Source: Caldanaerovirga acetigignens | Lineage (GTDB): Bacteria > Bacillota > Thermosediminibacteria > Thermosediminibacterales > Thermosediminibacteraceae | Direction of reading: 5' to 3' | Length of the DNA stretch: 64,000 bases | Assembly (NCBI RefSeq): GCF_900142995.1 | Contig: NZ_FRCR01000009.1 | Span: 39,626-103,625, forward strand | Notes under the pieces: model-generated | Database searches by the model: none | What the model was told of the DNA's origin: nothing | What the model saw: only the letters and a program-made list of their open reading frames with translations | Made by a program: the position numbers and the translations under genes | Shown here: positions 7,873 to 16,544 of the stretch, piece after piece | Layout: the number at the start of each line of letters is the position of its first letter | Position numbering within the stretch: position 1 is the stretch's first letter

Positions 7873-8295
7873 TTATACTAAGGCAAACATGAGAATACCT
7901 TCAGCCGCCGTCTCATCATTTACCGTAGCCCGTGCCTTTCCCTTACCTACAGGACCTTTTAGTTTAATAACTTCAACTTCTAGCGTTAGGATATCTCCCG
8001 GAACCACTTGCCTTTTGAACCTCATTTCGTCTATCCCGGCAAAAAGTGCGAGCTTCCCCTTATTTTCCTCCAAGCTTAGTATGGCTACGGCGCCCACCTG
8101 CGCCAGGGCTTCCACAATGAGGACCCCAGGCATTATGGGTTTACCCGGGAAATGACCCTGGAAATAGGGTTCGTTAGCCGTAACGTTCTTTACACCTTTT
8201 GCCCTTTTCCCGGGTTCCACCTCCACTATTTTATCCACCAGCAAGAAAGGGTATCTGTGCGGTATTATCTTTTGGATCTCATCAATTCCGAACAT
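7873..8295 (-). CDS. fabZ: 3-hydroxyacyl-ACP dehydratase FabZ
   Basis: A 140-residue hot-dog-fold enzyme that dehydrates beta-hydroxyacyl-ACP in fatty-acid elongation. The signature [11 protein letters not shown] at the start and the active-site block [22 protein letters not shown] (His near 50, Glu near 64; shown in two overlapping parts of the family motif) are intact. FabZ follows flhO-flhP in Bacillus subtilis too, so the placement is conserved. ATG 8295 is preferred to the TTG at 8298 because GGAGG sits 8 bases before the ATG. The upstream gene is a FlgJ-N-like protein. Confidence 0.93.
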   Translation of the reverse strand: MFGIDEIQKIIPHRYPFLLVDKIVEVEPGKRAKGVKNVTANEPYFQGHFPGKPIMPGVLIVEALAQVGAVAILSLEENKGKLALFAGIDEMRFKRQVVPGDILTLEVEVIKLKGPVGKGKARATVNDETAAEGILMFALV

Positions 8296-8328
8296 CAAAG
8301 AAACCTCCGCATTTTATTTTTTGCTTTT

Positions 8329-8604
8329 TTAAGCGTATTTTGAAAGCTGTTTGTATAATTCTTCCGCAATTCCCATCCCGTTATTCTTTGAAATTTCTTC
8401 TGACAAAGCATCGTCATACAACGACTGGAAAATATCGTATGATAGGCTGTTGCCAAAAAGTCCACCATTCGGAACTGTCTTTCGCATTTCTTTTAAAAGA
8501 TACTTCAAAAAAATGGCCTCGAATTGCTCGCACGCCCTTTTGAGTTCAACCTTTCTAGCTTCGGCACTTCCGGAAGGCGAGTAAAAATTCAATGGTTCAA
8601 TCAA
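8329..8604 (-). CDS. FlgJ N-terminal-type rod-binding protein
   Basis: A 91-residue protein matching the rod-binding domain of FlgJ: the pattern LKRACEQFEAIFLKYLLKEMRKT followed by a Gly-rich turn and a helical YDIFQSLYDDALSEEISK segment is typical. In FlgJ this domain caps the growing flagellar rod; the muramidase domain found in Proteobacteria is absent, as is usual in Firmicutes. It follows the rod proteins flhO and flhP, with which it would act outside the membrane. The start codon is TTG, with AGGGGG about ten bases upstream. No other flagellar genes are in the window. Confidence 0.75.
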   Translation of the reverse strand: MIEPLNFYSPSGSAEARKVELKRACEQFEAIFLKYLLKEMRKTVPNGGLFGNSLSYDIFQSLYDDALSEEISKNNGMGIAEELYKQLSKYA

Positions 8605-8617
8605 GTTTCAAAGCCCC

Positions 8618-9424
8618 CTATCTTCTAAGGTTATTCGCCTCTCCTAACATCTCATCAGCGGCCTGAATGGCTTTGGTGTTTATTTCATAAGCCCTCTGTG
8701 CCACTATCAAATTTACCATCTCCTCGACAACCTGAACGTTAGAAAGCTCTAGAAAGCCCTGGAGTATATTCCCGAATCCTGGCTCTTCAGGCGTCTGTTT
8801 CAAAATGTACTCCCCCGAAGCTGCGGTTTGTTCAAACAAGTTGTTTCCTATGCCCAGCAGTCCTTCGGGATTCAAAAACTTGGCGATGGCTATGGTACCT
8901 ATTTCCTGGATAGCTCCCGTTGCGTCCTTTCCGGTGATCACACCTCCTGCCGATATGCTGATGTCCGTCACATCCTGGGGTATGGAAATATAATCTTCAT
9001 CGGTGCTGAGAACGTAATATCCTTCCGATGTCACCAGATACCTGTCGTTTCCATCCATTGAAAGCTTGAAAGAACCGTCTCTTGTAAAAACTCGGCTCCC
9101 GTCGGGTCTTTCAACCATAAAAAAGCCATCCCCATCTATGGCCAAATCGAAGGTGTTTCCCGTCTGCTGAAGGTTGCCTGTTGTAAAGGTCCTCGAAGTG
9201 GAAGAAGGCCTCACGCCGTGTCCTATCTGCAGTCCCACCGGATTTCCTTGTCCCGGTTCATAAATGTCAGGCCTCCTTAAAGTCTCGTAAAGCAGGTCCT
9301 TAAACTCTATCCTGCTTTTTTTAAAACCCGTTGTGTTTACGTTGGCCAGGTTGTTTGCTATGACATCCACGTTAAGCTGCTGGGCGAGCATACCCGACCC
9401 GGCACTCCACAAAGCCCGCATCAT
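8618..9424 (-). CDS. flhP: Flagellar basal-body rod protein (FlgG/FlhP family)
   Basis: A 268-residue rod/hook-family protein. It starts RALWSAGSGMLAQQLNVDVIANNLANVNTTGFKK, the conserved N-terminal coiled-coil and NNLANVNTTGFK signature (given here as one family pattern), and ends with a matching C-terminal helix VVEEMVNLIVAQRAYEINTKAIQ. It should form the distal rod of the flagellum after export by the flagellar type III system. Order mbl-flhO-flhP matches B. subtilis, so FlhP is the positional name; FlgG is the functional equivalent. The ribosome site GGAGGG precedes ATG ATG. A GC-rich hairpin separates it from flhO. Confidence 0.88.
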   Translation of the reverse strand: MMRALWSAGSGMLAQQLNVDVIANNLANVNTTGFKKSRIEFKDLLYETLRRPDIYEPGQGNPVGLQIGHGVRPSSTSRTFTTGNLQQTGNTFDLAIDGDGFFMVERPDGSRVFTRDGSFKLSMDGNDRYLVTSEGYYVLSTDEDYISIPQDVTDISISAGGVITGKDATGAIQEIGTIAIAKFLNPEGLLGIGNNLFEQTAASGEYILKQTPEEPGFGNILQGFLELSNVQVVEEMVNLIVAQRAYEINTKAIQAADEMLGEANNLRR

Positions 9425-9516
9425 ACCGAAGTCCCTCCTTAATTATTTTTTTAAGTTTTGCTGCCTCTGTCATTCAGCAGCAAAGGGCCCCTGCCGAGCA
9501 GTCCGGCCCTTGTTTT

Positions 9517-10302
9517 TTATATCCTCGCGATCTCCGAAACGGCTTTTGCCAAGGTTTCATCATGTGCCATAATCATCCTCTGGTTTGCTTCGTACGACCT
9601 GAACGCTGATATCAAATTTATCATTTCCGATACCGCATTTACGTTAGAGCGTTCCAGAGCTCCCTGGATGATTTGCGCGTTAGATTCCGAGGGCTGGCCT
9701 TGCACCCTGAAAAGGTTGTCCCCTATTTTTTGAAAAAGCGCATTTTGCGCAAAAGCAATCACTCTCAGCCTGTCTGTTATCCTTCCGTCCATATAAATTT
9801 CGCCTTCGGTATTCACGACTATCTTGGTTCCGCCGCCCAAATTAATCGGCCCGCCTTCACCCATCACGTAATGTCCTTCTTTGGTAACAAGAAAACCTTC
9901 TTCATTGATGGTAAAACTGCCGTCCCTAGTGTAAAAAATCTCCCCGTTCGGTGACTGTACTTGGAAAAATGACCTTTCGCCCGGCACTTCATCCTTTATT
10001 GCCAAGTCCAAAGGATTAGATGTTGTCTGCAATTCGCCTCGAGTAAAATCCACGTAGATTTGATCAACGCTCGCACCAGTGCCCAGGACCCCGATAAACG
10101 GAACGGCGGCCCTTCCAAACCCTGTCCCCGCCGGCCCCGGATCGTCAAAGCGGTGAATGTTAATTTCCGGAAAAGCCCTGAAAACCGCTCTATCTTTCTT
10201 AAAACCAAAAGTGCCCACGTTAGCCAGATTATTTGATATAACGTCGGTCCTCGCCATTTCCGACAGCATCCCGGAAGCACAAGTGTAGAGCCCCCTTATC
10301 AC
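9517..10302 (-). CDS. flhO: Flagellar rod protein (FlgF/FlhO family)
   Basis: A 261-residue paralogue of the downstream rod protein, with the N-terminal [14 protein letters not shown] helix, the [15 protein letters not shown] signature and the C-terminal helix [20 protein letters not shown]. It would form part of the proximal flagellar rod. The true start is a GTG at 10300-10302, not an upstream in-frame ATG: AGGAGGTGG lies 6-8 bases before the GTG, and the GTG overlaps the mbl stop as GTGA. This is classical translational coupling. The mbl-flhO-flhP order is conserved with B. subtilis. Confidence 0.88.
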   Translation of the reverse strand: MIRGLYTCASGMLSEMARTDVISNNLANVGTFGFKKDRAVFRAFPEINIHRFDDPGPAGTGFGRAAVPFIGVLGTGASVDQIYVDFTRGELQTTSNPLDLAIKDEVPGERSFFQVQSPNGEIFYTRDGSFTINEEGFLVTKEGHYVMGEGGPINLGGGTKIVVNTEGEIYMDGRITDRLRVIAFAQNALFQKIGDNLFRVQGQPSESNAQIIQGALERSNVNAVSEMINLISAFRSYEANQRMIMAHDETLAKAVSEIARI

Positions 10303-11321
10303 CTCTGCCACCTCCTTTCGGTCATTTTCCTTTGTATATTTTTTTGGCCCAGCACATCCAGACATTCAAGAGCTTTGCCGGCACCCAAGGCAACACACGA
10401 GATCGCATCTTCTGCCACGTAAACGGGTATGTTGGTCTTTTGGGCAATAAGCTTGTCCAAACCCCTTAAAAGAGAACCGCCACCCGTCAGCACCATCCCT
10501 CTTTCCGTAAGGTCTGCTGCAAGCTCCGGTGGAGTCTTTTCGAGGACGCTGAATATAGCCTCTATTATCTTTTCTACCGGCTCCTGAAGGGCTTCGCAGG
10601 TCTGGGAGGAGGTTATGGTGACCGTCTTAGGCAATCCACTCACCAAACTTCTACCCCTGATTTCTAGAGACTGCTCGAAACCTTCTTCAGGAAAAACAGT
10701 TGCAATTGAAATTTTTATTTCTTCCGCCGTTCGCTCTCCTATTGCCAGATTAAACTCTTTTTTCACATATTTGATTATAGCCTCGTCAAAAGTATCCCCT
10801 GCCACTTTCAGCGATGTGCCACAGACGATTCCCCCTAACGAAAGCACAGCTATGTCCGTGGTACCCCCTCCTATGTCTACGACCATATTCCCTGCCGGTT
10901 TCGAAATGTCAAGCCCTGCTCCTATGGCAGCCGCAACGGGTTCTTCAATTAGAAATGTTTGCCTTGCCCCAGCCGCGACACATGCCTCAATAATCGCTCT
11001 TTTTTCCACTTCAGTTATCACTGCCGGCACGCATACCATTACCCTTGGCCTGAAGAGTTTGCGCTCCACTATTTGCTTTAAGAAATATTTTAGCATTATT
11101 TCCGTTATGGTGTAATCGGCTATTACTCCTCCTTTCATAGGTCTTATGGCCACTATGTTACCCGGAGTCCTTCCCAGCATGTCCCGCGCCCTTTCACCTA
11201 CTGCCAGGACCTTGCCTGTATTCTTGTCCAACGCAACAACAGAGGGTTCTCTGAGGACGATACCCTTTCCCTTTACATAAATCAAAACAGATGCTGTTCC
11301 AAGGTCTATGCCTATATCCAT
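10299..11321 (-). CDS. mbl: MreB/Mbl actin-like cell-shape protein
   Basis: A 340-residue bacterial actin. The phosphate-1 motif [17 protein letters not shown] near the start, the phosphate-2 motif [12 protein letters not shown] (about 157) and the late GGGSLLRGL adenosine-loop motif are intact. Membrane-associated filaments of this protein direct the elongation machinery for peptidoglycan. Position between spoIIID and flhO identifies it as Mbl rather than the mre-operon MreB. I chose ATG 11321 (MDIGIDLG). An AGGAGGT sits about 12 bases upstream, a long spacing, so a TTG at 11343-11345 inside the reading frame cannot be excluded. Confidence 0.92.
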   Translation of the reverse strand: MDIGIDLGTASVLIYVKGKGIVLREPSVVALDKNTGKVLAVGERARDMLGRTPGNIVAIRPMKGGVIADYTITEIMLKYFLKQIVERKLFRPRVMVCVPAVITEVEKRAIIEACVAAGARQTFLIEEPVAAAIGAGLDISKPAGNMVVDIGGGTTDIAVLSLGGIVCGTSLKVAGDTFDEAIIKYVKKEFNLAIGERTAEEIKISIATVFPEEGFEQSLEIRGRSLVSGLPKTVTITSSQTCEALQEPVEKIIEAIFSVLEKTPPELAADLTERGMVLTGGGSLLRGLDKLIAQKTNIPVYVAEDAISCVALGAGKALECLDVLGQKNIQRKMTERRWQR

Positions 11322-11406
11322 GAAGATTTTGTAACCTCCTGTCAAAAATTAGATGGCAATGTATAGATTCTACATTTATGTAAAAACTCCTTCTTTTTCT
11401 ATGGCA

Positions 11407-11658
11407 TTAATTAACATTGAGGTATTTCCTTCTGGTTGCTCTGCCTCCTCTTATGTGCCTTTCTGCCTTGTTAAATTCCAATACTTTTTTTACAAGTTGA
11501 GCCTTTTCCGGGTTTATTTCAGGAAGCCTTTCCGTCATATCTTTATGGACAGTACTTTTGCTCACGCCGAAAACTTTTGCCGCCTGCCTGACGGTTGCCT
11601 TCGTTTCAATTATGTAAGATGCGATTTCAAGAACCCTTTCTCTCATGTAGTCCTTCAC
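11407..11658 (-). CDS. spoIIID: Sporulation transcription factor SpoIIID
   Basis: An 83-residue HTH protein that acts in the mother cell as activator and repressor of sigma-E and sigma-K genes. The HTH segment TVRQAAKVFGVSKSTVHKDM and the basic tail HIRGGRATRRKY, which aids DNA binding, match SpoIIID closely. GTG start with GGGGG seven bases upstream. The gene lies between the SpoIIQ-type gene and mbl as in Bacillus and Clostridia. Confidence 0.95.
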   Translation of the reverse strand: MKDYMRERVLEIASYIIETKATVRQAAKVFGVSKSTVHKDMTERLPEINPEKAQLVKKVLEFNKAERHIRGGRATRRKYLNVN

Positions 11659-11718
11659 ATTTATTCCCCCTCAGAGCTGTTTTTAGTAAATATATATGTG
11701 TTTCTTCGTATCCTTAGA

Positions 11719-11760
11719 AGAAAAAAAGCGCGGCTTTTTAACCTTAAGCCACGCCTTTTG
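11719..11760 (-). terminator. Intrinsic terminator after the SpoIIQ-type gene
   Basis: A 12-bp stem with two G-U pairs (AAGGCGTGGCTT paired with AAGCCGCGCTTT on the minus strand) is followed by seven T residues. It separates spoIIQ from spoIIID, so spoIIID must have its own promoter. Confidence 0.8.
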
Positions 11761-11773
11761 AAAATATTAGGTT

Positions 11774-12547
11774 TCAAAGATTGGGGAGAAAGTTTTTTGG
11801 ATCGACACTTTCGTTTTTAATCAGCACTTCAAAGTGAAGATGTGGAGGATCTTCTACCTCAAAGGGTGCGGTTTTCCCTACCCCGCCTATTACCTCACCT
11901 TTTTTGACCTTCTTCCCTTTATGTACAAGATTGTCTGCCATTAGATTCCCGTACAGAGTCCTTATGCCATTGCCATGGTCAATAACTACCACAACACCGA
12001 GCTTTGGATCGGAATTCCTTATTTCTACAACCGTTCCCGCCATTGCAGCTTTAACCTGCGTCCCAATATCAGCCGCTATATCAACCCCTTTGTGAACACA
12101 CCACTGCTCTAGGGTCTTCGAGTAAACGAGCTCGTCTGAAGAATGTTTTGTAATAACCTTTCCAACCACAGGCATTATCATGGTTGCGGGATTTTCAGAT
12201 AATGCCTGTACCGCTTCATGTTTCTCACTTTGCCTATCCTCATCAAAAATTTTTGTTTCTCCATTTGGCTCTTCCTGCACTTCATTTTCCTGCGAAATGC
12301 CATACTTTTCAGGTTGGTTTTCGGATATTGCTCCTTCGTTTAAACTGATTTCCCACTCCTTCGGTTCAGAATGACTTTTGGGCTCCGAGGGCGGACTATT
12401 TGAAAGCCTCAAGTACCAAAACGCACCGTTTGCAGTAAATAGAACCGCCAGGAAGCCCAGCAAAAGTAATTTTTTAATAGATACTCTTTTTCTCACCTTT
12501 TGCATAAAGGAGGAAAACTTTTTTATTGCCCGCCCTCCGCGGAACAT
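11774..12547 (-). CDS. spoIIQ: SpoIIQ-type M23 (LytM) membrane protein
   Basis: A 257-residue protein with a basic cytoplasmic start, one membrane helix (about 26-45), an acidic Glu/Ser/Pro-rich linker, and a C-terminal M23 domain (about 122-257). In sporulation SpoIIQ is made in the forespore and pairs with SpoIIIAH across the septum. Zinc-ligand positions are present: H152 and D156 in HKGVD, and H238 in HLH (H236 also present). In contrast, the usual YxHL catalytic histidine appears as N202 in LYGNL, so metal may bind while hydrolysis is impaired. B. subtilis SpoIIQ has lost the first zinc ligand, whereas clostridial forms tend to keep it. The context (spoIID upstream, spoIIID downstream) supports the name. 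Confidence 0.85.
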   Translation of the reverse strand: MFRGGRAIKKFSSFMQKVRKRVSIKKLLLLGFLAVLFTANGAFWYLRLSNSPPSEPKSHSEPKEWEISLNEGAISENQPEKYGISQENEVQEEPNGETKIFDEDRQSEKHEAVQALSENPATMIMPVVGKVITKHSSDELVYSKTLEQWCVHKGVDIAADIGTQVKAAMAGTVVEIRNSDPKLGVVVVIDHGNGIRTLYGNLMADNLVHKGKKVKKGEVIGGVGKTAPFEVEDPPHLHFEVLIKNESVDPKNFLPNL

Positions 12548-12605
12548 TCACATCACCTCATTTTTATTATGACCATAATTTTCCTCCATTATGCGTCTGT
12601 CTTAT

Positions 12606-13604
12606 TTAATTTATTTTTTTAATTTCAATACCAGTGTAATAATGCTTTAAAATATCTACAAAGCTGGCTCCCCTTTCAGCCATGGCATTTGCTCCGTACT
12701 GGCTTAAGCCTACACCGTGGCCGTAACCTATAGTGGTAAACTTTATTTGGTCTTTATTCCTTTCCCATTTGAAATTAGTCGAATTAAGCTCGAACAGTTC
12801 CCTTATTTCGGTTCCGCTTACTATCCTGTTCCCTATCCGCATCTTCTTTATACGTCCCCCCTCGCTCCTTTCGATTATTTCCCATTGACTTTCGGGCCTT
12901 TGCGGATCAATAGAGATATCGGGCCATTTTTGCCTTATCTTCGAAACAACTTCACTCACCGGTAGATGTTTTATCGCGATAAATTTCGGCGAAGACTCTT
13001 CTCCGGGACTTATCACACTTCTTAGATACGGGACAAAATTGCCCCATACATCTTCGGAGTTTTCTGTCTTCCCTCCACTAGTAGAATGAAAAAGGGGATC
13101 TATAGGTTCTCCTTGATAAAAGATGATTATGCCGGAGGTGCTATTCACTGCCTGGGATATTTTGCTGTAATAATGATAAAATGCAAATATCCCCCATTTT
13201 TTCAACATCTGGCTGGTACTTATCCAAGCTTGACAGTGAGTAGGATCGTCACAGACATCCGCTTCTTTTTGCAGGCTGCAACCCGTCCCCCCTTTGGACC
13301 TCATTCTTTTGTAAACATAAGTTCTGGCTGCCACCGCTTGGGCTTTTAAAGCCTCGATCTTAAAGGATGCCGGCATCTCTGCTGCCACTACTCCCTTTAC
13401 ATATTCTTCCAAGGGTATTTTTTCTATCCTGTTTTTTGAAGTTATGTAAAGGGACACCGTTAATTCCTGGGGTTTTACTATTTTGCCCTTTTCATCTAAC
13501 CCTTCATACAAACGGCTGCTGCAGCTCCTAACTATAGCCGCAGGTAAAACAATAACTAGTAAAAACATAAAAAAAATGATACAATACGCAATATTTTTCA
13601 TCAT
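12606..13604 (-). CDS. spoIID: Stage II sporulation protein D (lytic transglycosylase)
   Basis: A 332-residue protein with an N-terminal signal/anchor helix and the SpoIID domain. The signature VSLYITSKNRIEKIPLEEYVKGVVAAEMP contains the catalytic Glu of the AAEMP motif, followed by ALKAQAVAARTYV and, near the end, GYGHGVGLSQYGANAMA. SpoIID cleaves denuded glycan strands during forespore engulfment, with SpoIIM and SpoIIP. It sits directly downstream of murA, the conserved order; a terminator overlapping the murA stop codon separates their transcripts. AGGGG precedes two adjacent ATG codons. Confidence 0.93.
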   Translation of the reverse strand: MMKNIAYCIIFFMFLLVIVLPAAIVRSCSSRLYEGLDEKGKIVKPQELTVSLYITSKNRIEKIPLEEYVKGVVAAEMPASFKIEALKAQAVAARTYVYKRMRSKGGTGCSLQKEADVCDDPTHCQAWISTSQMLKKWGIFAFYHYYSKISQAVNSTSGIIIFYQGEPIDPLFHSTSGGKTENSEDVWGNFVPYLRSVISPGEESSPKFIAIKHLPVSEVVSKIRQKWPDISIDPQRPESQWEIIERSEGGRIKKMRIGNRIVSGTEIRELFELNSTNFKWERNKDQIKFTTIGYGHGVGLSQYGANAMAERGASFVDILKHYYTGIEIKKIN

Positions 13605-13670
13605 ATCCCCTGCCCCTATTTGTCCTTTTAAAAATTTTATTTTCTTATCTTGGGGAATATGATGAATTTA

Positions 13671-13698
13671 AATAAAAAAGAGCCTCAATCGGCTCTTT
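13671..13698 (-). terminator. Intrinsic terminator overlapping the murA stop codon
   Basis: AGAGCC-(GATTGA)-GGCTCT is followed by TTTTTTATTT on the minus strand. The loop of the hairpin contains the murA TGA, so the terminator begins within coding sequence. Confidence 0.8.
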
Positions 13699-14935
13699 CT
13701 ATCTTCCCGCCCAACCCCTTTACCTTTTCGACAATATTTTCATAGCCCCTATCTACATGATGGGCGTTTAAGACTGTCGTCTTGCCTTCGGCCGCAAGGC
13801 CGGCCAGTATGAGCGCTGCTCCCGCTCTCAGGTCTGTCGCCTTCACCGGAGCTCCGGTAAACCGCTCCACTCCTTCAATAATCGCGCTTCTGCCCTCGAT
13901 CTTTATTTTCGCACCCATTCGCTTCAGTTCCTCAACATGCATAAATCTGTTCTCAAATACGGTCTCCGTTATCACGCTTGTGCCAGTACATAGGCTAAGA
14001 TAAGCCATCATCTGAGCTTGCATATCGGTTGGGAAACCCGGATAAGGCATGGTCTTTACATCCACCGGACCTGGCCTTCCCTTTCCTATAACCCTTACGC
14101 CATCCTCGCTTTCTTCAAGTTCCGCACCGCTTTCGATGAGTTTTGCAATAAGAGGCTTTAAATGTTCTGTTACAACATTTTCTACCACCACGTCTCCGTT
14201 TGTGATGGCTCCGGCTATTAAATATGTCCCTGCCTCTATTCGGTCGGGTATCACAGTATACGAGATGCCCTTTAAACTCTTGACCCCTTCTATTTTTATG
14301 ACATCTGTCCCAGCACCTCTGATGTGGGCTCCCATCGAATTTAAAAAGTTTGCAAGGTCCACAATCTCCGGTTCTTTTGCTGCATTTTCTATGATGGTCT
14401 GGCCTTCAGCCATTGCGGCTGCCATTATGATGTTTTCGGTGGCACCTACGCTGGGAAAGTCAAGATAAATGATGTTTCCTTTGAGTTTTTCGCATTTAGC
14501 TTCTACATACCCATGTCCCATTTCTATATCTGCTCCAAGAGCTGCAAATCCTTTTAAATGTAAGTCAATTGGCCTACTTCCTATAGCACACCCGCCGGGC
14601 AAAGATATTTTTGCCCTTTTGAACCTCGCTAAAAGAGGCCCCATCACCAAAAAAGAAGCTCTCATTTTCCTTACAAGCTCATAAGGGGCCTCAAATTTAT
14701 TTATATCAGATGAATTTATTTTCAAAGCTCTGTCTTTTTTTTCACATCCTGCCCCTAGGGCTATGAGTACCTCCTTCATGACCCTTACATCTTCAAGTTC
14801 GGGGACATCCTCTATCGTACATTCTCCATCTGCGAGGAGAGCTGCAGCCATTACGGGCAGGACTGCGTTTTTAGCACTGCTGACTTTCACAGTGCCTTTT
14901 AGGCGTACACCACCTTCTATTATGAAACTGGCCAA
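13685..14935 (-). CDS. murA: UDP-N-acetylglucosamine 1-carboxyvinyltransferase
   Basis: A 416-residue EPT-fold enzyme that transfers enolpyruvate from PEP to UDP-GlcNAc, the first committed step of peptidoglycan synthesis. Catalytic C116 in [15 protein letters not shown] (fosfomycin target) and the N-terminal substrate motif [13 protein letters not shown] are intact, and length is typical. Location between ywmB and spoIID marks it as the MurAA-type copy. No sign of disruption. Confidence 0.96.
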   Translation of the reverse strand: MASFIIEGGVRLKGTVKVSSAKNAVLPVMAAALLADGECTIEDVPELEDVRVMKEVLIALGAGCEKKDRALKINSSDINKFEAPYELVRKMRASFLVMGPLLARFKRAKISLPGGCAIGSRPIDLHLKGFAALGADIEMGHGYVEAKCEKLKGNIIYLDFPSVGATENIIMAAAMAEGQTIIENAAKEPEIVDLANFLNSMGAHIRGAGTDVIKIEGVKSLKGISYTVIPDRIEAGTYLIAGAITNGDVVVENVVTEHLKPLIAKLIESGAELEESEDGVRVIGKGRPGPVDVKTMPYPGFPTDMQAQMMAYLSLCTGTSVITETVFENRFMHVEELKRMGAKIKIEGRSAIIEGVERFTGAPVKATDLRAGAALILAGLAAEGKTTVLNAHHVDRGYENIVEKVKGLGGKIERAD

Positions 14936-14952
14936 TCTCTTTCCCCCCGAAT

Positions 14953-15699
14953 CTAGTATTCAATCGAAAGAACCGGTACCCCCAACCAGACATAGGTTTT
15001 TTGATCCTGATCACTATACCTTACGGCTATATTTATGTTGTATCTTTTTCCCATTATCTCAAGGCTCTCCTGGAAAAACGGGCTGTAACCTATAAAGTTT
15101 TGCATTTCGAGGTCTTCCATCTTCTCCACTTCTTTTGTCCTGAGCTCTTCAAGAATTCCCGTTACAATTTTATCTTGTTCTACCCGCTTAAGTTTACCAT
15201 AAATACCCCCGGCAAGGCAAGTGGTAATTCTTGATTGCCCTCCGTTTGATGTAACTGCAAAAGCTACTTTTTGCTTCACTTCTTTTAGTTTTCTCACATT
15301 GCTGCCAGACGCGCTGACCGCTAGATAGGTTTGTGGTTCCTTTTCAAACTCCTCGGGCAATTTTACGCTCTGGACTACTATCCTAACGTAGTTTCCATCA
15401 TGCAGCAAACCTTCAAGTATCAACACTCTGTACATATCATCCTGTTCCTGGCTTATGGTTAATTTCTCATCTGATGTTTGGAAAATTCTAAAAACGTTTT
15501 CTGCGATTTTCTTCATGTCTGAAAACTCCATAAAATTCCTATTTATTACAGACCAGTCCGCCACATCGAACGATTCAATCTGGACTTTGTTAGCTGTCAA
15601 GGCTTTAACTAAAAGGTCTTCTTCTGACATGCTGTATGATGAAAAGGAGCTTGCTAGCATAAAAAATACCGTTATGGCAACTATTTTCATAAATTTCAC
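14953..15699 (-). CDS. ywmB: YwmB-family (DUF1779) protein
   Basis: A 248-residue protein with a signal peptide ([19 protein letters not shown]) and a mixed alpha/beta body with a TATA-box-binding-like fold pattern. YwmB proteins are found upstream of murA in spore formers; their role is unknown. GTG at 15699 is chosen because GGGAGGAG lies six bases ahead; the in-frame upstream ATG has no ribosome site. An ATG three codons later is the alternative. It is likely exported. Confidence 0.8.
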   Translation of the reverse strand: MKFMKIVAITVFFMLASSFSSYSMSEEDLLVKALTANKVQIESFDVADWSVINRNFMEFSDMKKIAENVFRIFQTSDEKLTISQEQDDMYRVLILEGLLHDGNYVRIVVQSVKLPEEFEKEPQTYLAVSASGSNVRKLKEVKQKVAFAVTSNGGQSRITTCLAGGIYGKLKRVEQDKIVTGILEELRTKEVEKMEDLEMQNFIGYSPFFQESLEIMGKRYNINIAVRYSDQDQKTYVWLGVPVLSIEY

Positions 15700-15860
15700 A
15701 AATGTCTCCTCCCTGATAAGGATGTTCATTTTAGATTATTGCCATAAATTGTATTTTTTATGCCATCTCCTTTTGAAGTATTCGGTCATGACGTTTCCAT
15801 ACCATAATATTCTTCAAATCTTTTTCGCACACTTTTTAACTTTTCTGCGTTTTTTTCTAA

Positions 15861-15896
15861 AAGCAAAAAACCCGCCCCTTTTGTAGAGGCGGTTCA
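15861..15896 (-). terminator. Intrinsic terminator of the V-ATPase operon
   Basis: On the minus strand AACCGCC pairs with GGCGGGTT (one bulged G) and is followed by TTTTTTGCTTTT. It is 20 bases past the stop of the last ATPase gene. Confidence 0.7.
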
Positions 15897-15915
15897 AATT
15901 ATGACTATCATTCCA

Positions 15916-16542
15916 TTACCCCTGCATTACCATTTCCTTTATCTTCATCAATCTCGTGCGGCTGGAGCGCTCGTTTTCGTCCAGTTTCATAGTTATATAC
16001 TTTATTGTTTTCTCAAGCTGAGGAATAAGCACGTACTCTAGAGCATTCACCCTTCTTCTTGTCTTTTCGATTTCATCTGCCATTAACTGGCACGCTTTTT
16101 CGAATTCGGCAAGTTTCAGCATTTTCGGAAGGATGGACGACAAAGTCCGGATGGCAAAGTCCATTTCGGCAGAAGTTCCTGCAAAGCCATAAGGGTACAA
16201 ATTTTTCCCTTCTTCCATGGATATCTCTATGCGGGGCACATTTACGCTCATTATATTGCTCTTTTTAATATCTATGCTGACTTCAGCCGTGGGAATCATC
16301 AGGCTTTCTTCCACAACGCTTGCAGGCATTTGGCTGCGAGCCATCGTAAAACTTTGGAAGGCTGCTATAAGTTCGCGCTCTACTTCCTCCCGCAAGGCCT
16401 TATTCTGCTTCACCATATCTATAAATTTCTTTATGAGCTCATCCTGCTTATCTTTTAAGAGCTTGTGGCCCCGCTTTGCCGTCACAAGCCTTTTTTTCAG
16501 CCTTGAAAGCTCCATCCGGTTTGGATTAGCCCTTATTTCCAT
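15916..16542 (-). CDS. atpD: V-type ATPase subunit D
   Basis: A 208-residue, almost wholly helical protein with the family opening NPNRMELSRLKKRLVTAKRGHKLLKDK. It forms the central rotor stalk coupling the A3B3 head to the membrane ring. It is the last gene of the operon, starting three bases after subunit B ends, with GGAGAAG as ribosome site. Naming follows the V/A-ATPase convention (equivalent to NtpD); it is not the F-type beta subunit also called atpD. Confidence 0.93.
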   Translation of the reverse strand: MEIRANPNRMELSRLKKRLVTAKRGHKLLKDKQDELIKKFIDMVKQNKALREEVERELIAAFQSFTMARSQMPASVVEESLMIPTAEVSIDIKKSNIMSVNVPRIEISMEEGKNLYPYGFAGTSAEMDFAIRTLSSILPKMLKLAEFEKACQLMADEIEKTRRRVNALEYVLIPQLEKTIKYITMKLDENERSSRTRLMKIKEMVMQG

Positions 16543-16544
16543 TT

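Noticed and set aside
10303..10365. Longer N-terminus for the FlhO protein
   Set aside because: It would run inside mbl; the GTGA overlap with AGGAGGTGG upstream marks the true start.
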